NCBI GenBank assembly: GCA_934466515.1
Contig: CAKSLH010000001.1
Location: 124,001-188,000 of the forward strand
Length of the DNA: 64,000 nt
Reading direction: 5' to 3'
Source: an uncultured Eubacteriales bacterium
GTDB lineage: Bacteria; Bacillota; Clostridia; Oscillospirales; Acutalibacteraceae
Shown: one piece after another, positions 16,920-26,147 of the stretch
How positions within the stretch are numbered: the first letter of the stretch is position 1
Layout of the letters: every line of letters begins with the position of its first letter
Translations under genes and position numbers: made by a program
The notes under the pieces: model-generated
Told to the model about the DNA's origin: nothing
What the model saw: only the letters and a program-made list of their open reading frames with translations
Database searches by the model: none

Positions 16920-17480
16920 TTAAAGCTTTTTAAGCTTATTTCTTGCTCTTAAAAGCGCATTGTCCACCGCTTTTTCGGAAATACTAAGCCCGGCCGCAAT
17001 TTCACCGTAGCTTTTACCCGATAAATACTCCCCTAAAATTCTATATTCCGTTTCAGATAGATTTTTCTTAATATTGCTCTTAAGGTTTTCAAAATTTTCC
17101 CTTTCAATCAGCATTTTTTCAGGGTCCAAAGGCGAAAGAATATCAACATCCTCTATCGAATCAATAAGATTTTCGGGAATTCGCTTTTTTGCCTCCCCTG
17201 CCTTGGCGGCGGTTGCCACCGCGCGGTTTATGCAAAGAAAAACAAATGTTGAAAAGGTTGATTTTTCGCTGTCAAAGGTTTTTGCGGCAGTAAACACCGC
17301 AAGGCTTCCCTCCTGAATAAGATCCTCACGCATTGAAGCCGGATAGTTTCTTACCGCGTTAATAATATACGGCATATACCTGTTTATAAGTACTTTCAGA
17401 TAATTTCTGTCGCCGCTTTTTATTTGGGCAATAATATCATTATCAGACATTGAATTTGTGGGGCTGAAAAACTTATCCAT
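16920..17480 (-). CDS. Sigma-70 family factor, SigH (Spo0H)-like
   Basis: The 186-residue protein has sigma region 2 (about 25-100), with MREDLIQEGSLAVFTAAKTFD and FSTFVFLCINRAVATA segments close to SigH, and a region 4 HTH (about 135-186) with LSETEYRILGEYLSGKSYGEIA and a KAVDNALLRARNKL recognition helix. It lacks region 1.1 and full region 3. SigH drives early stationary and sporulation genes in spore formers, which fits spoIVB nearby; a role as another alternative sigma factor cannot be excluded. A perfect promoter (17603-17631) gives a leader of about 115 bases. GGAGATAAG precedes the ATG. Confidence 0.88.
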   Translation of the reverse strand: MDKFFSPTNSMSDNDIIAQIKSGDRNYLKVLINRYMPYIINAVRNYPASMREDLIQEGSLAVFTAAKTFDSEKSTFSTFVFLCINRAVATAAKAGEAKKRIPENLIDSIEDVDILSPLDPEKMLIERENFENLKSNIKKNLSETEYRILGEYLSGKSYGEIAAGLSISEKAVDNALLRARNKLKKL

Positions 17481-17602
17481 CTTATCTCCGGTAATATTTT
17501 AAGAACTTAAAAATATATTTATAACATCCCTAAAATGCGAAAAGATTTAAAATTTTGTCGAACTTTGGCGAAATGTATAAAACATATTTTTTCGTTTTTT
17601 CT

Positions 17603-17631
17603 ATTTTATACCATTTAACCTATAATGTCAA
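17603..17631 (-). promoter_or_regulatory. Promoter of the SigH-like gene
   Basis: TTGACA (17626-17631), a 17-base spacer and TAAAAT (17603-17608) on the minus strand. It is close to sigma-A consensus and implies a leader of about 115 bases. Confidence 0.75.
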
Positions 17632-17676
17632 GAAAAACATTGAAATTAACTTGATTTTCTGCTTTTTTTAAAGCTA

Positions 17677-17705
17677 TTGACAAAAGTCTTTAAAGAATAT
17701 AAAAT
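17677..17705 (+). promoter_or_regulatory. Promoter of the phosphoglucomutase gene
   Basis: TTGACA (17677-17682), a 17-base spacer and TAAAAT (17700-17705) lie 35 bases before ATG 17740. It overlaps the upstream in-frame extension and so fixes the start. Confidence 0.75.
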
Positions 17706-17739
17706 AAAAATAAATAAAAAACAACGGAGGAATTTAATT

Positions 17740-19449
17740 ATGGTACAGGAAAAATATGAGCTTTGGTGCAAAAAAGCAGTTAAAGACCCCGACCTTATAA
17801 AAGAGCTTGAAAGCATAAAAAATGACAGCGAAGCTATAAACGATGCGTTTTATACCGAGCTTGAATTTGGCACCGCGGGTCTTCGCGGAGTTATCGGTGC
17901 AGGCTCTAACAGAATGAATGTTTATACAGTTTCTCAGGCAACTCAGGGACTTGCGGAATATGTTCTTAAAAACTCGAAAAATCCGAGCGTTGCGATAGCT
18001 TACGACAGCAGAATTAAATCAGACCTTTTTGCCAAGACCACGGCTGAGGTTTTTGCGGGGAACGGCGTTAAGGTATATATTTACAAGGAACTTATGCCCA
18101 CCCCAATGCTTTCCTTCGCCATAAGACATTTAAAGTGCGACGCAGGCGTAGTTGTAACCGCAAGCCACAACCCGTCAAAATACAACGGCTATAAGGCTTA
18201 TGACGAAACCGGCTGTCAGTTAGGTCCCGAAGCGGCGGATTTTGTTCTTAATATTATGAAAAGCGTCGATATTTTCGACGGCGCTAAATCTGTAGACTTT
18301 GAAGAGGGCTTAAAAAGCGGAATTATTGAATATATCGGCGACGATGTAATAAACGCTTTCCTTGACGAGGTAGAAAAATGCCGAGTTTCAAAGGATATGG
18401 ACTTATCAGGGCTTAAGCTTATTTATTCTCCGCTTAACGGAACGGGAAACAAGCCTGTAAGAGAAATTTTAAAGCGCATAGGCGTTAAAAATGTCACCGT
18501 TGTAAAAGAGCAGGAAATGCCGAACGGCAATTTCCCGACCTGTCCTTACCCCAATCCCGAAATCAAGCAGGTATTTGAAATTGCTCTTGAAATGGCAAAG
18601 GAAATAAATCCCGATTTGCTTCTCGCTACCGACCCCGACTGCGACAGAGTGGGAATTGCGGTTAATGTTGACGGTAACTTTGAGCTGTTTTCGGGAAACG
18701 ATGTCGGAGTTTTGCTTTTAAACTATATGCTTTCGGTTAAAAAGCAAAACGGCACACTGCCTAAAAACCCCGTTGCCGTTTCAACAATTGTTTCTACCCG
18801 ACTTTCCAAAAAAATTGCCGAGGATTACGGCTGTGAATTAAGAGAGACCTTAACAGGCTTTAAATTTATCGGCGAGCAATTAACATCTCTTTCCGATAAA
18901 AACGAGCAGGACAGATATATTTTAGGCTTTGAAGAAAGCTACGGATATCTTGCAGGAAGCTATGTCCGCGATAAGGACGCTGTTACGGCTTCTATGCTTA
19001 TCTGCGAAATGACGGCTTATTACAAGGCTCAGGGTAAGAATTTAAAGCAGGTTTTAAATGAAATTTACGAAAAATACGGATATTACTACTGCGCCCAGAA
19101 GAGCTTTACCTGCGAGGGACAGAGCGGTATAGCGAAAATAAAGAGCATTACCGAAAATCTCCGTGCAAATCCCCCGAAAGCCATTGCAGGCAGTAGGGTT
19201 ACCGAAATTAAGGATATCAAGACCTCAAAATTAACGAAGACCGTAACAGGAGAAGAAACCGAAATTAAACTTCCTAAATCGAATGTTTTATGCTATTATC
19301 TTGAGGACGGCGATTCATTGATTGTAAGACCCTCGGGAACAGAGCCCAAAATCAAGCTTTATATAGGCGCTGTGGCAAAGGACGCCGCTTCCGCCGAAAA
19401 CCGCCGCGAAGAGCTTATCAAGGCAGGAACAGAGCTTTTGGGATTTTAA
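17740..19449 (+). CDS. Phosphoglucomutase/phosphomannomutase family protein
   Basis: The 569-residue enzyme is of the alpha-D-phosphohexomutase superfamily and interconverts hexose 1- and 6-phosphates via a phosphoserine. The four active-site loops are visible: TASHNPSKYNGYK (phosphoserine), DPDCDRVGIA (Mg2+), GFEESYGYLAG (sugar-binding) and RPSGTEPKIKLY (phosphate-binding). Its length fits the PgcA-type bacterial phosphoglucomutases. Glucose 1-phosphate from it could feed surface polysaccharide and glycogen pathways. The start is set at ATG 17740 behind GGAGG; the in-frame extension upstream overlaps a consensus promoter. It stands alone, followed by the repeat array at 19476-20082. Confidence 0.94.
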   Translation: MVQEKYELWCKKAVKDPDLIKELESIKNDSEAINDAFYTELEFGTAGLRGVIGAGSNRMNVYTVSQATQGLAEYVLKNSKNPSVAIAYDSRIKSDLFAKTTAEVFAGNGVKVYIYKELMPTPMLSFAIRHLKCDAGVVVTASHNPSKYNGYKAYDETGCQLGPEAADFVLNIMKSVDIFDGAKSVDFEEGLKSGIIEYIGDDVINAFLDEVEKCRVSKDMDLSGLKLIYSPLNGTGNKPVREILKRIGVKNVTVVKEQEMPNGNFPTCPYPNPEIKQVFEIALEMAKEINPDLLLATDPDCDRVGIAVNVDGNFELFSGNDVGVLLLNYMLSVKKQNGTLPKNPVAVSTIVSTRLSKKIAEDYGCELRETLTGFKFIGEQLTSLSDKNEQDRYILGFEESYGYLAGSYVRDKDAVTASMLICEMTAYYKAQGKNLKQVLNEIYEKYGYYYCAQKSFTCEGQSGIAKIKSITENLRANPPKAIAGSRVTEIKDIKTSKLTKTVTGEETEIKLPKSNVLCYYLEDGDSLIVRPSGTEPKIKLYIGAVAKDAASAENRREELIKAGTELLGF

Positions 19450-19475
19450 AAACGGTCTTAAATATACGATATTTT

Positions 19476-20082
19476 AACAATACCCCTCAGCCGCGCACAT
19501 AGCGCGCCAGCTCCCCTCTGTATTGACATTCGTCAATAAGAAGGGAGCCTTGCTTTAGACTCTGCTGAAACCAAAGCTTCCCCTTTAGACGAAAGGAAAT
19601 TCCCCTGTTAGGGGAAATGTCTGCGACAGCAGACAAAAGGGTTCCCGTCTTCCGGAGGAAAAAGTGTCTTAGCCCGTAGGGCAAAGACGATAGGGTTTGG
19701 TTATATCCGTGCCGATAGGCACACATTGGTCTAATGTCTAAAATCTAATGTCTAAAATCTAGAACAATACCCCTCAGTCGCGCATAAAAGCGCGCCAGCT
19801 CCCCTCTGTATTGACATTCGTCAATTAAGAAGGGAGCCTTGTTTTAGTCTCGCAGAAACCCAAGCCTCCACTTCAGTCGGAAGGGGAGATGGATTTGCCG
19901 AAGGCAAAGACGGAAGGGTTTGTTTATATCAAGTGCCGTAAGGCACACATTGGTCTAATGTCTAAAATCTAATGTCTAACATCTAGAACAATACCCCTCA
20001 GCCGCGCACATAGCGCGCCAGCTCCCCTCTATTTCGCTTTCGCGAAAAGAAGGGAGCCTTTCTTTAGACTCTGCTGAAACTC
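19476..20082. repeat. Three tandem copies of a hairpin-rich repeat unit
   Basis: The 647-base gene-free gap between phosphoglucomutase and add is filled by three units beginning AACAATACCCCTCAG at 19476, 19763 and 19987. The units are 287 and 224 bases, and the last is truncated to about 96. Each opens with a CGCGC/GCGCG hairpin and continues with AGCTCCCCTCT, a small hairpin and AAGAAGGGAGCCTT. The inner hairpin is TATTGAC/GTCAATA in copies 1 and 2 but TTTCGC/GCGAAA in copy 3, so pairing is kept while sequence changes. Units 1 and 2 end with two 14-base repeats (TCTAATGTCTAAAA and variants). No coding potential is convincing. Confidence 0.85.
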
Positions 20083-20096
20083 AAACTCACATTATC

Positions 20097-21065
20097 TCAA
20101 ATCAGCGATTTTAAATGCTCTTTCATACCGTGGGTTGTAAATGCCGAATCGGCGGCGTTATAATAAAGCTTTTCAGCGTCACCGTCACTTAGCCCCAAAG
20201 GAACGAGACTTTCAAATTCCTTTTTAATCGTTGTATTTTCTATCGCAGGATCGTCGGTATTAACAGTTACCTTTAACCCCATATTTAAAAAATCAAGAAC
20301 GGGGTGCTTTTCTATTTCGTGTACAGCCCTTGTTAGGACATTGCTTGTAGGACACATTTCAAGAGCGATGTCCTTATTTTTTATAAGCTCGGCGGTTTGT
20401 CTGCTTATCCTTACCCCGTGCCCTATTCTCTTAGCTCCGAATTCTATCGCGGCTTTAACGCTTTCGTCACCTGCGGCTTCTCCTGCATGAATAGTAAAAG
20501 GAATATTATCTTTTTTGGCTGTTAAAAACAGCTCTTTAAAATTCACCGTCGGATAAAGAGCCTCTGCGCCTGCAAGGTCTAAAGCAACAACTCCGCCGCA
20601 TGAAGTAATATATTTTTTTGCAGTATTAAGAGTTTCATAATTTTCCTTTTCATTATTATCCGAACGCATTAAGCAAAGAATGAGATTTACGGGAATATTG
20701 CATTTTTTTATTCCATCTATTGCCGCACGGACAGTCTCCTCCTGAGAAAGTCCCTTTTTTGTATGAAGCTGAGGGGCAAAGCGAAGCTCTGAATAAACAA
20801 CATTTTTGTTTCTCATGCTTTCGCTTATGCTGTAAACCGCATGTGAAATTGCGTCCTTTGTCTGCAAAAGAGACAAAGGCAGTTCAAAGCGTTTTAAAAA
20901 ATCATTCAAATCTCTGCAATTTTTACTTACCGTCAGGATATCGGAAAGAATTTTATCATCATTACTCGGCAAAGAAGTCCTGCTGATTTTTGCAAGCTCC
21001 TTTGCAAGCTTTAAGTCAATACACCCGTCAAGATGAGCATGCAGCTCAATAAATTTATCAATCAA
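20097..21065 (-). CDS. add: Adenosine deaminase
   Basis: The 322-residue protein deaminates adenosine (and deoxyadenosine) to inosine. Metal and substrate residues of the family are visible: HAHLDG near the N-terminus, HAGEAAGDESV, GHGVRIS and NTDDPAI. The frame extends to a TTG at 21074 that overlaps the ribosome site; TTG 21065, nine bases after ATAGG, is the better start. The ribosome site overlaps the stop of the preceding pdp gene, so the two are translationally linked. It completes the deoC-cdd-pdp-add nucleoside salvage operon. Confidence 0.94.
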   Translation of the reverse strand: MIDKFIELHAHLDGCIDLKLAKELAKISRTSLPSNDDKILSDILTVSKNCRDLNDFLKRFELPLSLLQTKDAISHAVYSISESMRNKNVVYSELRFAPQLHTKKGLSQEETVRAAIDGIKKCNIPVNLILCLMRSDNNEKENYETLNTAKKYITSCGGVVALDLAGAEALYPTVNFKELFLTAKKDNIPFTIHAGEAAGDESVKAAIEFGAKRIGHGVRISRQTAELIKNKDIALEMCPTSNVLTRAVHEIEKHPVLDFLNMGLKVTVNTDDPAIENTTIKKEFESLVPLGLSDGDAEKLYYNAADSAFTTHGMKEHLKSLI

Positions 21066-21075
21066 AAAAATCAAC

Positions 21076-22374
21076 CTATCTTAAGATTTTATAAATATGA
21101 GGCGTGATTTCGGGTCTCTCGGCTGAAATTTCTATCGCCTTTTGCGCAATTTGAGATGCCTCAGTCAGCAAGCTTTCATTGTCGGTTAAAAGCGTACACA
21201 AAACATCGCCCGTTTTAACCCTTTGCCCCTTTTTAATATTTAACACTATTCCTGCCGACATATCTATTTTATCGGTTTTAATTCTTCTGCCTGCGCCTAA
21301 AGCTCCTGCGGCTTTTCCCAAAGCCTCGGTATTAAATCCGAAAACAAAGCCGTCCGACAAGCTTATAATTTCTTTTTTATATTTTGCTTTTTTAAACTTA
21401 TTTGTATCTTTAATAAAGCTTATATCAGCGCCCTGAGCGCTTAACCATTCTTTCATTTTTTCATAGGCTTTTCCGCTTTTTATAATATCCTCAGCCATTT
21501 TTTCAGCCTTTTTCGGCTCGATATTTAAAGAAAGCGAAATCATCTGAGCCGCAAGCGCGACCGACACCTCATATAGCTCGCCTTTTTCCTCGCCCTTTAA
21601 GACCTTTACTGCCTCAATGACTTCAAGCGAATTTCCGATATTATATCCTAAGGGAGAATTCATATCAGATATTACCGCCGCAACATTTCTGTTGCAGTGT
21701 TTTCCGATATTTATCATTTTCTGAGCTAAAACAAGGGCGTCTTCCTTAGTTTTCATAAAGGCGCCGTTTCCGAATTTAACATCTAAAACTATTGTTTTTG
21801 CGCCTGCGGCAAGCTTTTTGCTCATAATGCTTGAGGCAATAAGCGGAATGCTTTCTACCGTTGCGGTGACATCGCGCAGAGCATATATTTTTTTGTCGGC
21901 AGGCGTAAGCGAGGCGCTCTGCCCTATTACGGCAATTCCCGTTTTTTCAATTAGGTTTTTAAACTCATTTTCGTTTAAATCGGTTCTATACCCCTTTATT
22001 GATTCAAGCTTATCGACAGTTCCGCCGGTATGGCCTAATCCTCTGCCCGACATTTTTGCGACCGTACACCCTGCGGCGGCTGCAATCGGAGCGACAATAA
22101 TGGTAGTTTTATCCCCCACCCCGCCGGTGCTGTGCTTATCTACGGTGTTTTTAAATTCCGAAAGGTCAAGCATATCGCCCGAATGTGCCATTTCATCGGT
22201 AAGCCATGCGGTTTCCTCATCGTCAAGTCCGTTTAAAAATATTGCCATTAAAAACGCTGAAGCCTGATAATCGGGAATGCTCCCATCGTCATACCCTTTT
22301 ATAAAAAAGCTTATTTCTTCTCTTGTAAGCTTAAGCTTATCGCGCTTTTTTGCGATAATATCATACATTCTCAT
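21076..22374 (-). CDS. pdp: Pyrimidine-nucleoside phosphorylase
   Basis: The 432-residue enzyme cleaves thymidine, uridine or deoxyuridine with phosphate to give the base and (deoxy)ribose 1-phosphate. The family signature region SGRGLGHTGGTVDKLESI is intact, as are the KHSTGGVGDKTT phosphate-binding loop and DVKFGNGAFMKT. The C-terminal domain with GVVLN-like lipoyl fold (GIVLNIKKGQRVKTGD) is present. Pdp and DeoA type thymidine phosphorylases are hard to separate; Firmicutes usually carry Pdp. The start overlaps the cdd stop codon by one base. Confidence 0.93.
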   Translation of the reverse strand: MRMYDIIAKKRDKLKLTREEISFFIKGYDDGSIPDYQASAFLMAIFLNGLDDEETAWLTDEMAHSGDMLDLSEFKNTVDKHSTGGVGDKTTIIVAPIAAAAGCTVAKMSGRGLGHTGGTVDKLESIKGYRTDLNENEFKNLIEKTGIAVIGQSASLTPADKKIYALRDVTATVESIPLIASSIMSKKLAAGAKTIVLDVKFGNGAFMKTKEDALVLAQKMINIGKHCNRNVAAVISDMNSPLGYNIGNSLEVIEAVKVLKGEEKGELYEVSVALAAQMISLSLNIEPKKAEKMAEDIIKSGKAYEKMKEWLSAQGADISFIKDTNKFKKAKYKKEIISLSDGFVFGFNTEALGKAAGALGAGRRIKTDKIDMSAGIVLNIKKGQRVKTGDVLCTLLTDNESLLTEASQIAQKAIEISAERPEITPHIYKILR

Positions 22375-22787
22375 TATTTAACCTCGCTTTTCTTAAAAGC
22401 CGACGGCAAAAGCTCAAAAGCCTTATATTCATCGAAAGAAGATTCGTTTGCGATAAGAATAAGAAAATTTTCATCGGCAAACTCGTTTATAAACTGCCTG
22501 CAAATTCCGCAGGGAGTAAAATTTTTTGAAAACTCTCCGTTTTTTCCGCCTGCAACCGCAAGCATTTCAAATTCTCTTTCTCCGCTTGAAACAGCTGCGG
22601 CAAATGCCGACCGCTCGGCGCAAATTCCCGCAGGATAAGACGCGTTTTCGATATTAACCCCTGTATACACCTTACCCGACCTTGCAAGAAGCGCCGCTCC
22701 TACCTTACAGCCCGAATATTCGCCATAGGCATTAGCCGAAGCCTTTTTAGCCATTTCGCAAAGCTCAACCTTTGATACGGTTTTCAT
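22374..22787 (-). CDS. cdd: Cytidine deaminase
   Basis: The 137-residue protein deaminates cytidine and deoxycytidine to uridine forms. The zinc site is built by CAERSA (Cys as first ligand, as in tetrameric Firmicute enzymes) with the catalytic Glu, and by PCGICRQF (two Cys ligands). The substrate loop GVNIENASYP is present. Start and stop codons overlap with the flanking deoC and pdp genes by one base, which indicates tight translational coupling. Confidence 0.96.
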   Translation of the reverse strand: MKTVSKVELCEMAKKASANAYGEYSGCKVGAALLARSGKVYTGVNIENASYPAGICAERSAFAAAVSSGEREFEMLAVAGGKNGEFSKNFTPCGICRQFINEFADENFLILIANESSFDEYKAFELLPSAFKKSEVK

Positions 22788-23443
22788 TAAAAATTTCCCT
22801 CTTTCACGATTTTTACGATTCTGCTTGTTCCGAGCCTTGAAGCACCGTTTAAAATCAAATCCACTGCGTCCTTTAAAGATTTAATTCCGCCCGCGGCTTT
22901 AACCTTAAGTCCGTTTTCGGCGTTTTCTTTCATAAGCCTGACATCTTCTGCGGTTGCTCCGCCTTTTGAAAAGCCGGTTGAGGTTTTTATAAAATCCGCC
23001 CCCGTCTCAGACACGATTTTACACATCTGAATCTTTTCTTTATCCGAAAGCAGGCAGGTTTCGATTATAACCTTCAAAATTTTCCCCTCGCATGCTTTTC
23101 TTATTTCGGTTATTTCGTCGAAAATGTCCTTATAGCGTTTTTCCTTTAACATTCCGATATTTATAACCATATCTATTTCGTCCGCTCCGTTTTCTACCGC
23201 CTGTTTTGTTTCAAAAACCTTAGTTTCGGTAGTATTATAACCGTTCGGAAATCCGATAACGGTGCAAATTTTCATTTTATCATTAACATATTCCTTTGCT
23301 GATTTCACAAAGCATGGCGCTATGCACACGCTTGCGGTTTTATATTTTATCGCGTCGTCGCACAATTGCTTAATATCGTCAAATGTTGCCGTAACGCTAA
23401 GCTCGGTATGGTCAACCTTTGAAAGGATTTCTTTTATATCCAA
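22787..23443 (-). CDS. deoC: Deoxyribose-phosphate aldolase
   Basis: The 218-residue TIM-barrel aldolase splits 2-deoxyribose 5-phosphate into acetaldehyde and glyceraldehyde 3-phosphate. The Schiff-base lysine is in DFIKTSTGFS and the activating lysine in VKAAGGIK; ADEIDMVINIG is also typical. The frame reaches GTG 23452, but this lies in the AGAGGTG ribosome site, so TTG 23443 is the likely start. It is the first gene of the nucleoside-salvage operon, behind a TTGCTG-17-TATAAT promoter. No deoR-type regulator gene is near. Confidence 0.95.
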   Translation of the reverse strand: MDIKEILSKVDHTELSVTATFDDIKQLCDDAIKYKTASVCIAPCFVKSAKEYVNDKMKICTVIGFPNGYNTTETKVFETKQAVENGADEIDMVINIGMLKEKRYKDIFDEITEIRKACEGKILKVIIETCLLSDKEKIQMCKIVSETGADFIKTSTGFSKGGATAEDVRLMKENAENGLKVKAAGGIKSLKDAVDLILNGASRLGTSRIVKIVKEGNF

Positions 23444-23463
23444 TTTTAACACCTCTTTAATTT

Positions 23464-23492
23464 ATTATAGCATTTAAAAATAAAAACAGCAA
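23464..23492 (-). promoter_or_regulatory. Promoter of the deoC-cdd-pdp-add operon
   Basis: TTGCTG (23487-23492), a 17-base spacer and TATAAT (23464-23469) on the minus strand, placed directly after the ABC-operon terminator. Confidence 0.65.
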
Positions 23493-23495
23493 TAA

Positions 23496-23527
23496 AAAGA
23501 GACTGTAAATCACTTTACAATCTCTTT
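23496..23527 (-). terminator. Terminator of the GntR-ABC operon
   Basis: A 14-bp stem with one mismatch (23496-23509 with 23514-23527), a 4-base loop and TTATT after it on the minus strand. Confidence 0.75.
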
Positions 23528-23536
23528 AAAAGTTTA

Positions 23537-25273
23537 TCAGTCTGCGAGGGCAGTATCGTAATCTTCTATATCCGCCTTATATTTTTCGAGGAAAAGATCC
23601 AAAAGCTTTTTGGTTTCGGTCAGTTCGTCAGAAAGCGGAAGATTATAATAATACTCCCCATTATAATCTCTTGAATCCGAATTTTCCGTAAGAGTGACAT
23701 TAAGATTATATATTCCGCCCGAAACAAGCCTCTTATCACCGTTTACTTTCAAATCTTTAAAATATGTGTTTAAAAACAATTGATAATCTTCATTCGAAAG
23801 CGGTATATAGGAATTTTTTTCATTATAGGATATATTTGCGCCGACAATTGATTTTCTGTCTGAAATGCTCCTGATTTTGTTTTCAAATTCATCGCTTTTA
23901 TAAATGCTTAAAATTTCATCTGAAAGCGCATTGGTTACAACATTATAGTTTCTTTTAAGTTCTCTGCCGTTTTTAAGGGTATATGTCAGATGGATTATAA
24001 CAATGTTGTCACCGTCGTTATTTTCCTTTACCCGCTCGATATTTTCTTTTTCTACAATCGCCTTATGAAGCTTTGTTATTATTTCGGGATTTTTGAATTC
24101 GACGCTGTTAAGCCCCGAAAATCTTATTTTAACAGTTTCGACAGACGAATTATCGGGAACCTTTGACACATAACCGAACAAATCAAAATGGCAAACGGTT
24201 ATTACCGCAAAAATCACCACTGACGCCGTCGCGCCCAATATAAGAGATTTTTTGACCGTTTTAAAGCCGCGGTTGCTTATAGCACCGTAGCCGACAGAGG
24301 TTAAGAGAGCGCCTATGGCGGCAGTTATAATAAATTTAAAGGTATCGACCTTATCAGCAAAAACAGTACCGATTAAAAATGCTCCGCAAATTCCCAAAAT
24401 AAGACTGCAAATCACATAAATAAATCTGTAAGCATAGGATTCGCCGCTCTTCTCGGATTTTCTGTATTTGAAAAGAATGCCCGAAACGATATAAAACGCA
24501 AGGCTTAAAAGAATTGATTTTATTATAAACAAAACCGTTTTACTTTGCATATCGGGATTTTCAAGCGCCGTAAACCCTCTTATAATAAAGGCGAACGGAG
24601 AGCAAAGCTTTAAAACTATATTATCGGCGCCTAAATCGGAATATCCGTAAAGCGTTTGATTTAAGATATATTCAAGCATAAGCGCCATACCGACAACGCC
24701 TAAATTTATGCCGAAAAACGAAAGGACAAAATCGAACGCATTTCCTGCGCAGACAAGGAAAATCAAAGAAAATGATGCGCAGATAAGAACGCTGAGCACT
24801 GCATAAAGAAGATAGACCGAAAGCCTTGCGATACTCCCTACCGCCGCAGGATAGAAAAGTGAAATTCCGAGCAGTCCCAAATATCCTACTACAACGGGAA
24901 TTTCGCTTAAAACCAAGGACGCGAAAAAGCGCGAGGAGATAAGCTCAAATCTTGTCATCGGAAATGATAAAAACACATCGACCGATTTTTTCTGAAAGAG
25001 AAAAGAAAAGTTGATAATATTAAATATCACCGCTATAACACACCCTGCCGCCGTTCCGATATAGGTAAGAGCAGTTATCAGGTCTTTTATATCAAATCTT
25101 GAATAACCGAGATTTTTAAGCGTTTCCTTAATATACATTACCGCATACCCCGGGCTTAAAAGCAGAGCGCATGCCGTTATAAGAAGCAGAACACCGATAT
25201 TGCGCTTTAATGTGTATTTAAACATATTAAACGCAGGGTTAAGCTTTTTATTCGAGGATGTTCTTAATGTCAT
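23537..25273 (-). CDS. ABC-2 type transporter permease with large extracytoplasmic domain
   Basis: A 578-residue membrane protein. Residues about 25-370 form two groups of hydrophobic segments of the ABC-2 type, and residues about 375-578 form a hydrophilic domain with repeated charged loops, probably outside the cell. The gene overlaps the ATPase gene by 26 bases, and GGAGG lies 9 bases before its ATG. The GntR-ATPase-permease order matches the YtrABC-type systems of Firmicutes, often linked to cell-envelope stress or antimicrobial response; the substrate is unknown. Confidence 0.85.
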   Translation of the reverse strand: MTLRTSSNKKLNPAFNMFKYTLKRNIGVLLLITACALLLSPGYAVMYIKETLKNLGYSRFDIKDLITALTYIGTAAGCVIAVIFNIINFSFLFQKKSVDVFLSFPMTRFELISSRFFASLVLSEIPVVVGYLGLLGISLFYPAAVGSIARLSVYLLYAVLSVLICASFSLIFLVCAGNAFDFVLSFFGINLGVVGMALMLEYILNQTLYGYSDLGADNIVLKLCSPFAFIIRGFTALENPDMQSKTVLFIIKSILLSLAFYIVSGILFKYRKSEKSGESYAYRFIYVICSLILGICGAFLIGTVFADKVDTFKFIITAAIGALLTSVGYGAISNRGFKTVKKSLILGATASVVIFAVITVCHFDLFGYVSKVPDNSSVETVKIRFSGLNSVEFKNPEIITKLHKAIVEKENIERVKENNDGDNIVIIHLTYTLKNGRELKRNYNVVTNALSDEILSIYKSDEFENKIRSISDRKSIVGANISYNEKNSYIPLSNEDYQLFLNTYFKDLKVNGDKRLVSGGIYNLNVTLTENSDSRDYNGEYYYNLPLSDELTETKKLLDLFLEKYKADIEDYDTALAD

Positions 25274-26147
25274 ACCCTAAAACCTCCAACTCATAAATAA
25301 ATGTTTCCTCCAAGGTAGGCTCGATACATTCAAGGAAAATCGGATTGAAGTTATTTATATAGCTCTTGATTTCCTCCGCGTCTCCCTTAGCGACGAACTG
25401 AAGCAAGGAGCCGTTACGCTCGATTTTAAGAATATCAAGCTTATCAAACACCGAAAGCTCCGGAACGGAATTAAACGCCGCCTGAAATTTATGTATTTTC
25501 TCCTTTGCCTCGTCAATACTGCCGCTCGTTATCATTTTGCCCTCGTGAATAACCGCAACATGGTCGCACATTTCCTCTATTTCTCTTAGGTTATGAGAAG
25601 AAACAACCGCGGTTATACCGCTTTTTTCAATTCCCTCAAGCAAAAGATTTATTAGCACCTTACGCATAACTACATCAAGACCGTCAAAAGCCTCGTCAAG
25701 CAAAATATATCTCGGCTTCGTTGAAAGCGCTAAAATTAAAGAAGCCTGTCTTTGCATACCCTTTGAGAAGGAAGAAAGCTTGCTTTTTCTATTTAGAGGA
25801 AAAATTTCCAAAAGTCTTGCATATTCTTCTAAGCTGAAGCTAGGGTACATTTTACGGTACAGCGAAGCCATTTCATCAAGATTTGTCTGAGGAAGAAAAT
25901 ACGGAAGATCGCCTAAAAACGCTATCTGCGCTTTAACCGTGGGGTTATTGAAAACAGAAATTCCGTTCATTTCAAGTCTTCCGCTGTCGGCAGGATAGAT
26001 ACCGGCTATAAGTCTTAAAAGGGTTGATTTACCCGAACCGTTAGACCCGACAAGACCGAAAACGGAGCCGTCCGGAATTTTAAAGGTTATATTATCAAGC
26101 GCTGTTTTATTCCCGAAGCTTTTTGTCAGTTCAACTGCTTTAATCAT
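25248..26147 (-). CDS. ABC transporter ATP-binding protein (YtrB-like)
   Basis: The 299-residue ATPase has Walker A GLVGSNGSGKST, signature LSSFSKGMQRQ, Walker B YILLDEAFDGLD and switch His in VSSHNL. The C-terminal ~90 residues are the extra domain typical of ABC-2 exporters. It is coupled by overlap to the GntR gene (4 bases) and the permease gene (26 bases). Confidence 0.93.
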   Translation of the reverse strand: MIKAVELTKSFGNKTALDNITFKIPDGSVFGLVGSNGSGKSTLLRLIAGIYPADSGRLEMNGISVFNNPTVKAQIAFLGDLPYFLPQTNLDEMASLYRKMYPSFSLEEYARLLEIFPLNRKSKLSSFSKGMQRQASLILALSTKPRYILLDEAFDGLDVVMRKVLINLLLEGIEKSGITAVVSSHNLREIEEMCDHVAVIHEGKMITSGSIDEAKEKIHKFQAAFNSVPELSVFDKLDILKIERNGSLLQFVAKGDAEEIKSYINNFNPIFLECIEPTLEETFIYELEVLGYDIKNILE

